From positions 1-64,000 of the IMG/VR virus record IMGVR_UViG_3300045996_001458: a stretch of DNA of 64,000 nucleotides. One strand, given 5' to 3'. Shown here one piece after another: positions 1 to 6,570 of the stretch; the stretch's first letter is position 1, and each line of letters starts with the position of its first letter. The notes below the pieces were generated by a model. That model worked only from the letters and a program-made list of their open reading frames with translations. It was not told the DNA's origin and did no database searches. Origin of the DNA: a virus. The translations under genes and the position numbers were made by a program.

Positions 1-37
1 GCGGGGAGGCAAATGGGTGCCCCACCGGGGACTCCCC

Positions 38-349
38 CTACCCGTCGGTAGGTTCGGGGTTGATCGACTCGTCTGTGCCCACCCGGAGCACCGTCACCCC
101 TCCCGATCGGGCAGAGGCGAGGAGCGCGGGCCAGCTCTCGGCGAACAGGTGGCCGCAGCGGACGTACACCCATGTGTCGGCGGTGGACTGCTCGAACTCC
201 CATCCGCCGTACTTGCCACCGTTGACCCGGACCCGGGAACCGAAGGGTGGCTGGACCGGCATCACCAACCCGTCGCCAACCTGTACCCCGCCGCGTGTGC
301 TCCACTCGGCGAGGTAGTCGAGGACGGTGTGTGGTGGACGTGTCATCAC
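38..349 (-). CDS. Hypothetical phage protein (103 aa)
   Basis: No family recognised. It is a small protein with aromatic residues and a Cys-Gly-His turn near residue 65. The GTG start shares four bases (GTGA) with the stop of the gene upstream, the translational coupling used throughout this leftward operon; an ATG one codon later is the alternative. It is the last complete gene before the left edge, and the operon probably continues beyond it. Confidence 0.7.
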   Translation of the reverse strand: MMTRPPHTVLDYLAEWSTRGGVQVGDGLVMPVQPPFGSRVRVNGGKYGGWEFEQSTADTWVYVRCGHLFAESWPALLASARSGGVTVLRVGTDESINPEPTDG

Positions 350-606
350 CCCTCCTCGCCATCGCCACGGTCGAGCCTTGCCTGCGCCCTGTCGATGCGG
401 GCTCGGGCCTCGTCGAACATCCCGCGCACCACATAGGTCGGGAGGTCGTCGTCGGACACCACGGCTCGCACTTCGCCTCCGCCAGAGGTTCGGGTGGCGG
501 CGAGAACTACCCAGTTGGTGACGACCTCGCCCGATCCGGTCAGGTGTTCCAGGTGGGCGCGGATGGCGGTATCGAGGTCGGCGTGGGTGGAGCGCTGGTC
601 AGCCAT
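346..606 (-). CDS. Conserved small actinophage protein (86 aa)
   Basis: Helical N-terminus beginning MADQRSTHADL, then a strand-rich middle (VVTNWVVLAAT) and a charged C-terminal helix. This plan resembles a conserved protein of unknown function seen in actinomycete phages and prophages; that is from memory of the family. ATG at 606 overlaps the upstream stop by 8 nt; a GTG at 612 is the alternative. It is coupled to its downstream neighbour by GTGA. Confidence 0.75.
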   Translation of the reverse strand: MADQRSTHADLDTAIRAHLEHLTGSGEVVTNWVVLAATRTSGGGEVRAVVSDDDLPTYVVRGMFDEARARIDRAQARLDRGDGEEG

Positions 607-1033
607 GCCCACCGCCCTTGGCGTGCCACTGCTGTTCGAACGAGGCGTAGATCTCCCCGTAGATGTACGCGAAGTCTTCCTCGCGGATGCCGACGTCCTT
701 GCCGAGTCGGATGTCCGGCTTGACGTTCATGCGGTAGACGGCGGCGGCTGCGTGCACCAGTTCGTGGGCCACGATCTCCGCGGTGATGTGACCCTCGGCC
801 AGGCGCACCAGGCCTGCGTAGCCGTTGCCCGGCCACACCGGGTTGCCCTCGTCGTCCCTGCCGTAGCAGGTCGGTTGCCAGCACGCCCATGTCTCGGCGT
901 CCACCGCGGGGTCGGCGCTGGCCGGGTTGAGCTTGGTCTTCGCCGCCCGCAGGTCTTCGACCGTGTCGTGGATGCGGACCCAGCACCAGCGACGGGGGCC
1001 GATGCGGTCGGTGGAGATGGTGAAGCTACGCAT
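599..1033 (-). CDS. Putative zinc metallopeptidase-like phage protein (144 aa)
   Basis: Contains HELVHAA, an HExxH motif in a predicted helix typical of gluzincin-type metallopeptidases, after a region with Cys and Trp (ETWACWQPTCYG). The C-terminal part (DFAYIYGEIYASF) could supply the third ligand, but none is proven. I chose the internal ATG at 1033 (MRSFTIST) because it sits at the junction with the upstream gene. Substrate unknown; possibly a small phage peptidase or only a zinc-binding fold. Confidence 0.7.
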   Translation of the reverse strand: MRSFTISTDRIGPRRWCWVRIHDTVEDLRAAKTKLNPASADPAVDAETWACWQPTCYGRDDEGNPVWPGNGYAGLVRLAEGHITAEIVAHELVHAAAAVYRMNVKPDIRLGKDVGIREEDFAYIYGEIYASFEQQWHAKGGGHG

Positions 1034-1319
1034 CGCCGGACATCGGGACGACGGGGCCATCACGGAAGCAGTCGATGGCGTGCCTCAACTCCGGGCCGGG
1101 CTCGCCGTTGAAGACCCACCGACGCGGGTACACCAGGTATGCGAGCACCGTCTGCCTGTCCTTGAGGACCTGCTCCGCTTCGGCCAGTCGCTCTGCCTCG
1201 GTCATCTGGTTCCAGAGGTGGATGTACCGGCCGGGAGTGAGGTGGGTGCCGGGCTCTGTCGGTGTCGGGTCTGCGCCTGCGGTGAGGCGGGCGATAGCCT
1301 CTTCGGGCGTCTGGGTCAT
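1026..1319 (-). CDS. Hypothetical protein (97 aa)
   Basis: Acidic, mainly helical protein with a central segment rich in Glu/Ala (TEAERLAEAEQVLKDRQT) that may form a short coiled coil. No family recognised. It overlaps the start of the peptidase-like gene by 8 nt and belongs to the leftward operon. Confidence 0.7.
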   Translation of the reverse strand: MTQTPEEAIARLTAGADPTPTEPGTHLTPGRYIHLWNQMTEAERLAEAEQVLKDRQTVLAYLVYPRRWVFNGEPGPELRHAIDCFRDGPVVPMSGDA

Positions 1320-1335
1320 GGCGGTGACTCCACGG

Positions 1336-1581
1336 CTAGAGGGTCAGACGATGGGCGGCGAGGATGGCCTGTGCCGCGTTCCAGGCTGCGACGACGTCCC
1401 TGCCGAGCAGGTGCTTCCATCCCTGCCCGATGGCGCGGGCCTCGGCAGCTCGGAGCCAGAGGGAGATGGGTTCGCGGAGCGCTGCGGGCTGGACGAGGTC
1501 GAGGTGAGCGACGGCCTCGTGCAGGTCGGCGAGGAACGCCTGGACGGTGACGCCGTCGAGTTGGTGGTCCATCCCAGTCAT
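1336..1581 (-). CDS. Hypothetical helical protein (81 aa)
   Basis: Starts MTGMDHQLDG. Alpha-helical and rich in Ala and Leu, without Cys or recognisable motif. Its ATG overlaps the stop of the upstream gene at 1581, so the two are probably translationally coupled. Function unknown. Confidence 0.65.
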   Translation of the reverse strand: MTGMDHQLDGVTVQAFLADLHEAVAHLDLVQPAALREPISLWLRAAEARAIGQGWKHLLGRDVVAAWNAAQAILAAHRLTL

Positions 1582-1769
1582 CACCACCTCCGGTGTGCGG
1601 CGAAGGTGTGGGAGCCGAACGCCACGTAGACGCCGGACCTGACGTCGGGCGCGGGCGTGTAGGTCAGTCCCGGCTTCGGGCGGGAGACCAGCACCGGGCC
1701 TACCGCGAACCACGGCCGGTCGTAGGAGGTGTCGCGGTAGTGGGTGAAGTAGCGGCGGAGGTTCGTCAC
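1581..1769 (-). CDS. Hypothetical small protein (62 aa)
   Basis: GTG start (VTNLRRYFTHY) within a GTGA overlap with the upstream membrane protein. Rich in Tyr, Arg and Pro, predicted mostly beta. No family recognised. Confidence 0.6.
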   Translation of the reverse strand: MTNLRRYFTHYRDTSYDRPWFAVGPVLVSRPKPGLTYTPAPDVRSGVYVAFGSHTFAAHRRW

Positions 1770-1933
1770 GGCTGCGGCTCCACAAGGAGGACGACGGCGA
1801 GGAAGGCGAGCGAGGCGGCGAACCACCGGTTCGCACCGGCTTGGTCCCCGTGGTGCCGGTCGATGAGTGCCATGGCGATGCTGACGACTTGACCGGCGAA
1901 CGCCATGGCTTCGAGCCATCCGACCGGGCTCAC
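1766..1933 (-). CDS. Small two-helix membrane protein (55 aa)
   Basis: GTG start (VSPVGWLEAM). Two hydrophobic stretches, around residues 5-22 and 38-52 (FAASLAFLAVVLLV), are separated by a charged turn (DRHHGDQAG), so it is likely a small hairpin membrane protein with short termini. GTGA overlaps on both sides. Role unknown; it is small enough to be a superinfection or host-modulating peptide, but nothing shows that. Confidence 0.6.
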   Translation of the reverse strand: MSPVGWLEAMAFAGQVVSIAMALIDRHHGDQAGANRWFAASLAFLAVVLLVEPQP

Positions 1934-2529
1934 GAAGCCCGCTCCGTCTGCTCGGCGATGGTGGTCCACGTGGGGCAGGGCCACTCGTGGTGGACCTCTC
2001 CGGACTCGCCGTACGGGTCGTCCTCCCAGTAGGTGGGGCAGCCGTGACACTCGGCGTACTGCTTGCCCCCGACTTCGATCGTGTGCGGGCCGTGGGCTTC
2101 GAGCAGAGCCGACACCACACGGTGGTCGCGGTACTCGTCGAATAGTGCGACGTGGCGGGCGATGGAGTGGCCCAGTGCCTGGCGTCGCTCGGCTTCCTGA
2201 CGCGCCGCTTCCCTGCCCCAGCGCTTCCGGTCCTCGGGAGTCGGACCCTCGGCGAGGCGACGCATGATCTCGGCGTGACCCGGACTTGCGAACGGGATGT
2301 ACGACTCGGGCTCGCCCTGATGGCTGTCGCCGATGATGCGCCACGTCTGCGGCGGGACGATGTGTCCGTCCGCTGGCGACCGTGGATCGAGTGACCGCAG
2401 GACGTCCGCAGTGGTCGGGCCGTTCGGGTCGAACATGTGGACCTGCTCGAAGCCGTGCTCGTTCTCCATCTGCCGGGTGAACTGCCGGACGGCTTCGAGG
2501 AACGGCTTCATGCCTTCGGGCTCGGTCAC
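1930..2529 (-). CDS. Hypothetical zinc-site-containing protein (199 aa)
   Basis: Starts at GTG 2529 (VTEPEGMKPF), two bases after the upstream TAG. An Arg/Glu-rich helical middle (EDRKRWGREAARQEAERR) precedes a C-terminal segment with CHGCP and a later Cys, suggesting a small metal site. No confident family. Part of the leftward operon. Confidence 0.7.
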   Translation of the reverse strand: MTEPEGMKPFLEAVRQFTRQMENEHGFEQVHMFDPNGPTTADVLRSLDPRSPADGHIVPPQTWRIIGDSHQGEPESYIPFASPGHAEIMRRLAEGPTPEDRKRWGREAARQEAERRQALGHSIARHVALFDEYRDHRVVSALLEAHGPHTIEVGGKQYAECHGCPTYWEDDPYGESGEVHHEWPCPTWTTIAEQTERAS

Positions 2530-2531
2530 GG

Positions 2532-3038
2532 CTACACCTCCACGCCGTAGGCGGAGAAGAGCAGCAGCATCGTGGAGCAGAAGCCCTTGCGTCCGTCCAT
2601 GCAGATGCCGCACTCTCCGGCATCGGTGGTGGCGTGGAGGCGGATCATCTGCCGGTCCGCTTCGCAGCGCCTGATGATCGCAGCCGGGTCGTGTCGGGCG
2701 ATGTGACGCGCTGGCCCCACTTCCTGCCCGGCCTCGTCCACGTGTACCACCCAATGCGGCGACGCACCGGCCACGCGGCCGGGGTAGGGCAACCAGCGGT
2801 ACTCCTCTACCGACGTTAGGTCGACCGCTCCGCCGTCCTCTACATCCTCCCCAAGATACTCGTTGACCGTCATGTCGACGGGCAACATGTACTTGGAGCA
2901 ATGTCGGTAGCCGTGCACCCAGTGCCAGTGCTCGCCGGTTGCCGGGGCGTCGTCGTGGCCGGCGGAGCGAGCGATGCGTTCGGTTTCGTCGATGACTTCG
3001 AGTAGGCGGTCTTCGGCCGCGATGTGCTCGACCATCAC
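2532..3038 (-). CDS. DUF6221-like phage protein (168 aa)
   Basis: Matches the plan of DUF6221 proteins common in actinobacterial phages: N-terminal acidic helix, a WHWV segment, a LTSVEEYRWLPY strand, then the hallmark HIARHDPAAIIRRCEADRQ helix and a C-terminal Cys pair (CGICMDG). Function of the family is unknown. It is one of about five related genes in this window (also at 3.0, 3.8, 13.2 and 13.9 kb). GTG or ATG start at the junction with the next gene. Confidence 0.8.
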   Translation of the reverse strand: MMVEHIAAEDRLLEVIDETERIARSAGHDDAPATGEHWHWVHGYRHCSKYMLPVDMTVNEYLGEDVEDGGAVDLTSVEEYRWLPYPGRVAGASPHWVVHVDEAGQEVGPARHIARHDPAAIIRRCEADRQMIRLHATTDAGECGICMDGRKGFCSTMLLLFSAYGVEV

Positions 3039-3343
3039 GCCACCCCGTACGCGGTGGCGAGGTCACGGATCACGGACCGCATGACCATCCACGCGTCGGC
3101 GTGAAGGTCGGAGGACTCCGCCGTCAGGCGGTAGGCCGCCACGATCCGGCGGTCGGCGTCGCAGCGGCGCAGAACCGCGTTCGGGTCGTTGTCGGCGAGG
3201 AACGGGAACAGGGTCGCCTTGCCGTTGCGGCGCGGCAGGATGAGTACGGTCCGTGCGGCCTCGGCCTTGGACGCCTTGGCTTCGATCGCCTCGGTCAGGC
3301 GGGCGAGGAGGTCATCAGTGACAGGTGGTGCGTAGGACGGCAT
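3035..3343 (-). CDS. DUF6221-like paralogue (102 aa)
   Basis: Shorter relative of the preceding gene and very similar to the gene at 13159: both carry PRRNGK followed by DNDP and LRRCxADR. A GGAG ribosome site lies about 8 nt upstream of ATG 3343. Function unknown; duplication within the phage is likely. Confidence 0.75.
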   Translation of the reverse strand: MPSYAPPVTDDLLARLTEAIEAKASKAEAARTVLILPRRNGKATLFPFLADNDPNAVLRRCDADRRIVAAYRLTAESSDLHADAWMVMRSVIRDLATAYGVA

Positions 3344-3367
3344 GGTGGCGGCTCCATGAGGTGAGGG

Positions 3368-3646
3368 TCAGGCGGAGATCGGCGACGTCGAGCGAGTGAC
3401 CGAGACCGGGTCGAACCGGGACGGGAACAAGTACGCGCGGTGTGAAATCAGTTTGGCGTCCGGCCCAAAGTTGCGGATTCTGCGGTTGGCAGCGCGGGTT
3501 CGTCGCCACATGTCGATGCGCCAGAAGCGAGGGAAACGTGGCCGGGTGTAGTTCCGGGATCGGTGGCGTCCGACGTGGAATCGGCGGCGTTGGCAGCGCC
3601 AGTCGGGTATGTAGCCCTGCGGCACAGCGTGGTGGCAGGTGCCCAT
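3368..3646 (-). CDS. Arg-rich basic small protein (92 aa)
   Basis: Highly basic (RRRFHVGRHRSR, RRTRAANRR) with two N-terminal Cys; a nucleic-acid contact is plausible but no fold is recognised. A strong GGAGG lies seven bases before ATG 3646. The ORF lacks clear conservation I can recall. Confidence 0.55.
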   Translation of the reverse strand: MGTCHHAVPQGYIPDWRCQRRRFHVGRHRSRNYTRPRFPRFWRIDMWRRTRAANRRIRNFGPDAKLISHRAYLFPSRFDPVSVTRSTSPISA

Positions 3647-3671
3647 TGGTCCTCCTCGGCGGAAGGGGCGA

Positions 3672-3830
3672 TCAGGTGGCGAGCCACGCCTTGAGCAGGC
3701 GGCTCAGCTTCTTGGCGTTGCGTCGCGGTACACGGGCACCGCAGCAGGAGGTGTAGACGTAGAGGCCGTTCGGGGTGAACTCGAACAGGACGGTGTGGTG
3801 GCCGGAGCGGAGTCGGAACCGCTTGGTCAC
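3672..3830 (-). CDS. Small basic protein (52 aa)
   Basis: GTG start (VTKRFRLRSG) in a GTGA overlap with the upstream DUF6221-like gene. Predicted beta hairpin (TVLFEFTPNGLYVYT), a CC pair, then a basic C-terminal helix (RRNAKKLSRLLK). Function unknown. Confidence 0.6.
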   Translation of the reverse strand: MTKRFRLRSGHHTVLFEFTPNGLYVYTSCCGARVPRRNAKKLSRLLKAWLAT

Positions 3831-4195
3831 GGTCGCCACTCCGGGCGATAGCCGGGGCGGTGGCGGTAGGCCAGGGTCAACGCGTCTACGGCAGCACCGA
3901 GTCCACACAGGGTGAGGTAGTCGCCGTCCTCCATCTCGGCGTCGTATGAGTCGAGAATGGCGGTGTGAGCTTCACACTGGGCGAGGACGGCGCGGGGGCT
4001 GTGCAGCTGCCAGTGGCGATCGAGCCCCGTCGGCGGCGGGTACCAACCGGCGTCTTCCAGTTTGCCGGACGGTCGCCACTTCTCCCAGTCGGCGTCGCGG
4101 TGGTCGTCCTCGTCGCCCCACTCGGCACGGGCAGCAAGCGCCGCCTTCTTTGTCTCCGCAATCTGCTCGCGAAGCCAGTTGATCTGATCGAGCAT
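3827..4195 (-). CDS. DUF6221-like paralogue (122 aa)
   Basis: Starts MLDQINWLREQ with GGAG upstream; the longer frame would run into the tRNA gene at 4236, so I reject it. It keeps the family layout: N-terminal helix, HWQLHSP segment, and a VLAQCEAHTAIL helix in place of LREVEAKR. Function unknown. First gene after the tRNA-like locus. Confidence 0.7.
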   Translation of the reverse strand: MLDQINWLREQIAETKKAALAARAEWGDEDDHRDADWEKWRPSGKLEDAGWYPPPTGLDRHWQLHSPRAVLAQCEAHTAILDSYDAEMEDGDYLTLCGLGAAVDALTLAYRHRPGYRPEWRP

Positions 4196-4235
4196 GGTGT
4201 GACTCCTCGGCGGAAGGGTCGGAGGGAAGATCGTG

Positions 4236-4332
4236 CTCACCGGACAGGATTTGAACCTGCGCTTCCGCCCCTCGGTCGTCCATCTCTGTCCGACCGAGCG
4301 AGTGGCGTCCTGGGCCGCTAAACGACCGGTGA
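4236..4332 (-). tRNA. tRNA-like gene with an expanded anticodon arm (97 nt), anticodon unassigned
   Basis: A perfect 7-bp acceptor stem (TCACCGG with CCGGTGA), a Glu-type D-arm (GTTTAGCGGCCCAGGAC) and a standard T-arm (GCAGG-TTCAAAT-CCTGT) are present, with discriminator G. Between them the anticodon region is too long: a short CGCC/GGCG stem encloses about 34 nt including an extra perfect 8-bp hairpin (CTCGGTCG/CGACCGAG, 12-nt loop). The total of 97 nt is about 20 nt above a class I tRNA. It could contain an intron-like insertion, be a class II variant, or be a decayed gene. Confidence 0.75.
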
Positions 4333-4336
4333 ACTC

Positions 4337-4609
4337 TTAGGCGTGCACCCTTGTGCGCTGGCGCATCCCGTAGGGGTGATCGCGGGCGAGCGGAGGGTTC
4401 TCAACCTCGACGCAATGGCGACTGTCCACGGCCCACACCGCGCCGCCTTCCAGCCGTACCAGCAACCAGCCCGGTCGTTCGTTGCCGACGACCGTCACCG
4501 GCATGTGGCGGTGCCGCGTCAGGTAGTAGAGGACCCGGCGCCCTTCGGGAAAGGTCTTCGGAGTGCGCAGGTCCGGATGGGTGCAGTTGGCGCACCTGTT
4601 CACGGGCAT
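4337..4609 (-). CDS. Small zinc-finger-like protein (90 aa)
   Basis: Starts MPVNRCANC with GGAGG seven bases upstream. One N-terminal CANC pair and a later Cys/His could bind metal; the rest looks like a small beta barrel (RHMPVTVVGNERPGWLLVRL). Ends four bases before the tRNA-like gene. Family not recognised. Confidence 0.65.
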   Translation of the reverse strand: MPVNRCANCTHPDLRTPKTFPEGRRVLYYLTRHRHMPVTVVGNERPGWLLVRLEGGAVWAVDSRHCVEVENPPLARDHPYGMRQRTRVHA

Positions 4610-4625
4610 CGGCGCACCTCCTTCG

Positions 4626-5012
4626 CTACCTCGATGCCGGTTCACTCACATAGGTCGGGGTGACACCGTCAGCGGGCACAACATCTTCGACCAACCAGTA
4701 GGTCTTCCCGCCGTCATGGGACATGGCACGGGAGTGGCGAAGGTTCTGCCACCACGGCGACCCGCTCATCTCCGAGCGATCGATCCACTCGTTGGGGTCG
4801 TCCGTGATCGGCGAGAGGGGTTCGAAGCGGAGTAGGCGTTCGAGGTACGCGATCGCGTACGGGGCGGAGCCGCCGGAGTGTCCGCAGTCGGCGAACGCCT
4901 GGACCACGGCGACGATGCCGTCGATGGTGTCCGGATCTTCGCCGAGGCGCTGGAGTTCGCGTCGGGCGTGGGCGACGAGATTGCTGTCGGTGGACGTGAT
5001 GGCGGCGGTCAT
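4626..5012 (-). CDS. Conserved hypothetical phage protein (128 aa)
   Basis: Helical N-terminal half followed by a characteristic C-terminal segment, PWWQNLRHSRAMSHDGGK then TYWLVEDV, which I recall from several actinophage proteins of unknown function. ATG overlaps the upstream HNH gene stop by 4 nt. Confidence 0.7.
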   Translation of the reverse strand: MTAAITSTDSNLVAHARRELQRLGEDPDTIDGIVAVVQAFADCGHSGGSAPYAIAYLERLLRFEPLSPITDDPNEWIDRSEMSGSPWWQNLRHSRAMSHDGGKTYWLVEDVVPADGVTPTYVSEPASR

Positions 5013-5365
5013 CGGGCACCTTTCCTGGAGTTACAAGATCGACAAAGAGGCGTGAGCGGTTGCATCGGGTCTCCACCGCGTGCGATGGGCACCGGGTCGT
5101 CGGCGGTCAGCTCGGACGGGAACACCTCGTGCGGCTCGCGGCCGTAGCCCGGACACCAGCCCATCCCGTCGTGCTCTTCGACGTGGGCATCAATCGTCGC
5201 CTTCCGGTGCCGCCGGACCTCGGGTGTCCGTGCCCGGTTGGTGGGTGAGGCGAGGCGACGTGACCGCTCGTGCCGGGCGTGGCACTTCTCGATGCAGTAG
5301 CCGGACGGGGTGGACTTGTTGTTGCAGCCCGGGGTGGAGCACCGCTTCGTGGCCCGCTGAGGCAT
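5009..5365 (-). CDS. HNH-endonuclease-like protein with an altered first catalytic position (118 aa)
   Basis: N-terminal CSTPGCNNKS zinc ribbon, a basic helical linker, then the HNH core: WCPGYGREPHEV, LTADDPVPIARGGD and LTPLCRSCNSRKG. In active relatives the middle strand reads D-H-V-x-P; here the residue following the first Asp is Asp rather than His (ADDPVP, codons GAC GAC CCG), so the general-base His seems absent. It may be inactive or only bind DNA. Such proteins are common in actinophage early regions. Starts at ATG 5365, four bases after the upstream stop. Confidence 0.75.
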   Translation of the reverse strand: MPQRATKRCSTPGCNNKSTPSGYCIEKCHARHERSRRLASPTNRARTPEVRRHRKATIDAHVEEHDGMGWCPGYGREPHEVFPSELTADDPVPIARGGDPMQPLTPLCRSCNSRKGAR

Positions 5366-5369
5366 GGCT

Positions 5370-6263
5370 TCACCGCCGGAGTGCGTAAACCTTCTCGCCG
5401 CCGAGTAGCGGTGCGCCCTCGGGGCCCTTGATGTGGGGGGCGATCCAGACCGGGCGGTGGACTTGACGGGTGGCGTACCACTGCTGACGCCAGTGGCCAC
5501 GGACGATCCACTGGTGGTGGTAGTCGCGGGTCGACTCCGAATCGCCTGCGGACCCAGGGGGCCGACGCAGGGTGATCACTCGAACCTGACGCGGCTCAAC
5601 TCCCTGACGGGCCAGCCTGCGGACGGACGCGCGGTCGTACCGAGCATTGGCCACGCCGCAAAGCGTCTGCCCCATCAGCAGCCATGTCGTCTTCAGCACC
5701 CGGAGGTAGTGCAACTCCTCGTCTCCGAGGTACGCCCCTTCCCCCAGAACGCTGATCCCGCTGTCGACTCGGTCGCGGTCGAGTGGAACGGTCACGGTGT
5801 GGAAGACGCTCAGGCGGGTGAGGATCGAACCCCGATCTTTCCCCACCACATCCGCATACAACGCGCTGTCTGACAGGAGGTGGACCGTGAGAAGCCCTGG
5901 GGATTCTTCGCCCCACACGACCCCACGGACTGCCAGGCCCGTACCGGATGGGGTCGGCATGTCGCGTTCGAAGACAAGCAAGCCGCGCGGCGTCGGGATG
6001 TCCTCGCGAGCGAGATCGAAGTGCGGTAGCCCACTGGCGGCTGCTTCAGCCAAAGAGGCCATGTCGGCGGCGACGAAGTACAGGTCCGCCTCACGGAGAC
6101 TGCGCATCAGGCCGTGCCAGTAGAACATGGCATTTCGTGCCTCAGTGGTGGCTCCGAGCATCGCCTTGACTACCGCCTCCTGCCTTGCTTGTGCTTCGGG
6201 CAGGTCGCCAAGGTGTGCCATCTCGAAGCGGAACGCGGGCAGGTCAACCGGTCTGATCTCCAT
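5370..6263 (-). CDS. Conserved actinobacterial protein of unknown function (297 aa)
   Basis: Largest gene of this stretch. The C-terminal segment HRPVWIAPHIKGP plus GAPLLGGEKVYAL resembles a conserved ending seen in many actinomycete and actinophage hypothetical proteins. I chose ATG 6263 because GGGAG precedes it at good spacing; an ATG 12 nt upstream is possible. No catalytic motif is visible. Preceded by a cluster of hairpins that probably ends the tailspike transcript. Confidence 0.75.
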   Translation of the reverse strand: MEIRPVDLPAFRFEMAHLGDLPEAQARQEAVVKAMLGATTEARNAMFYWHGLMRSLREADLYFVAADMASLAEAAASGLPHFDLAREDIPTPRGLLVFERDMPTPSGTGLAVRGVVWGEESPGLLTVHLLSDSALYADVVGKDRGSILTRLSVFHTVTVPLDRDRVDSGISVLGEGAYLGDEELHYLRVLKTTWLLMGQTLCGVANARYDRASVRRLARQGVEPRQVRVITLRRPPGSAGDSESTRDYHHQWIVRGHWRQQWYATRQVHRPVWIAPHIKGPEGAPLLGGEKVYALRR

Positions 6264-6282
6264 CGGATCTCCCATGAGGTGC

Positions 6283-6316
6283 GGAGACCCCGACACATGG
6301 GTACGCCGGGGTCTCC
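6283..6316 (-). terminator. 10-bp inverted repeat between tailspike operon and next gene
   Basis: GGAGACCCCG and CGGGGTCTCC form a perfect 10-bp stem with a 14-nt loop. It is followed closely by two more hairpins (6319-6339 and 6351-6362). No strong T-run follows on the minus strand, so this may be a weak terminator or an RNA-processing site. Confidence 0.55.
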
Positions 6317-6318
6317 TG

Positions 6319-6362
6319 CCTGCGGGAGCTACCCGCAGGGTGTTTGCTTCCGCGAGTGCGGA
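6319..6362 (-). terminator. Two further hairpins downstream of the tailspike module
   Basis: CCTGCGGG/CCCGCAGG (5-nt loop) and CCGC/GCGG (4-nt loop) lie side by side after gene 6385. With the 6283 hairpin they make a triple structure, the main break in the leftward operon apart from the tRNA loci. Confidence 0.5.
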
Positions 6363-6384
6363 AAGTTCGCTGGTGGTACTCGAT

Positions 6385-6564
6385 TCAGACGCCCGAACCG
6401 GCAGGCGTGAGACCCATCAGGTCGCGACGCTCGTCCAGTAGCCGGTCGACGTGTTCGGACCACAGTCCGGCCAGCATGTGCTCGCCGAGCCTGCGGTACT
6501 CACGTCCGGCCAGGTGCGCGGTGATCAGGGCGTCGTCGACCTCGGCCAGAGTCCTCACCGTCAT
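6385..6564 (-). CDS. Small helical protein downstream of tailspike (59 aa)
   Basis: Translated directly: starts MTVRTLAEVDDAL, ends TPAGSGV. GAGGGG precedes ATG 6564, six bases after the tailspike stop. All-helical with a heptad-like LAGLWSEHVDRLLDERRDLM. Small helical proteins often follow the last fibre gene in actinophage tail modules; a chaperone or fibre accessory role is only inferred. Confidence 0.65.
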   Translation of the reverse strand: MTVRTLAEVDDALITAHLAGREYRRLGEHMLAGLWSEHVDRLLDERRDLMGLTPAGSGV

Positions 6565-6570
6565 GACCCC

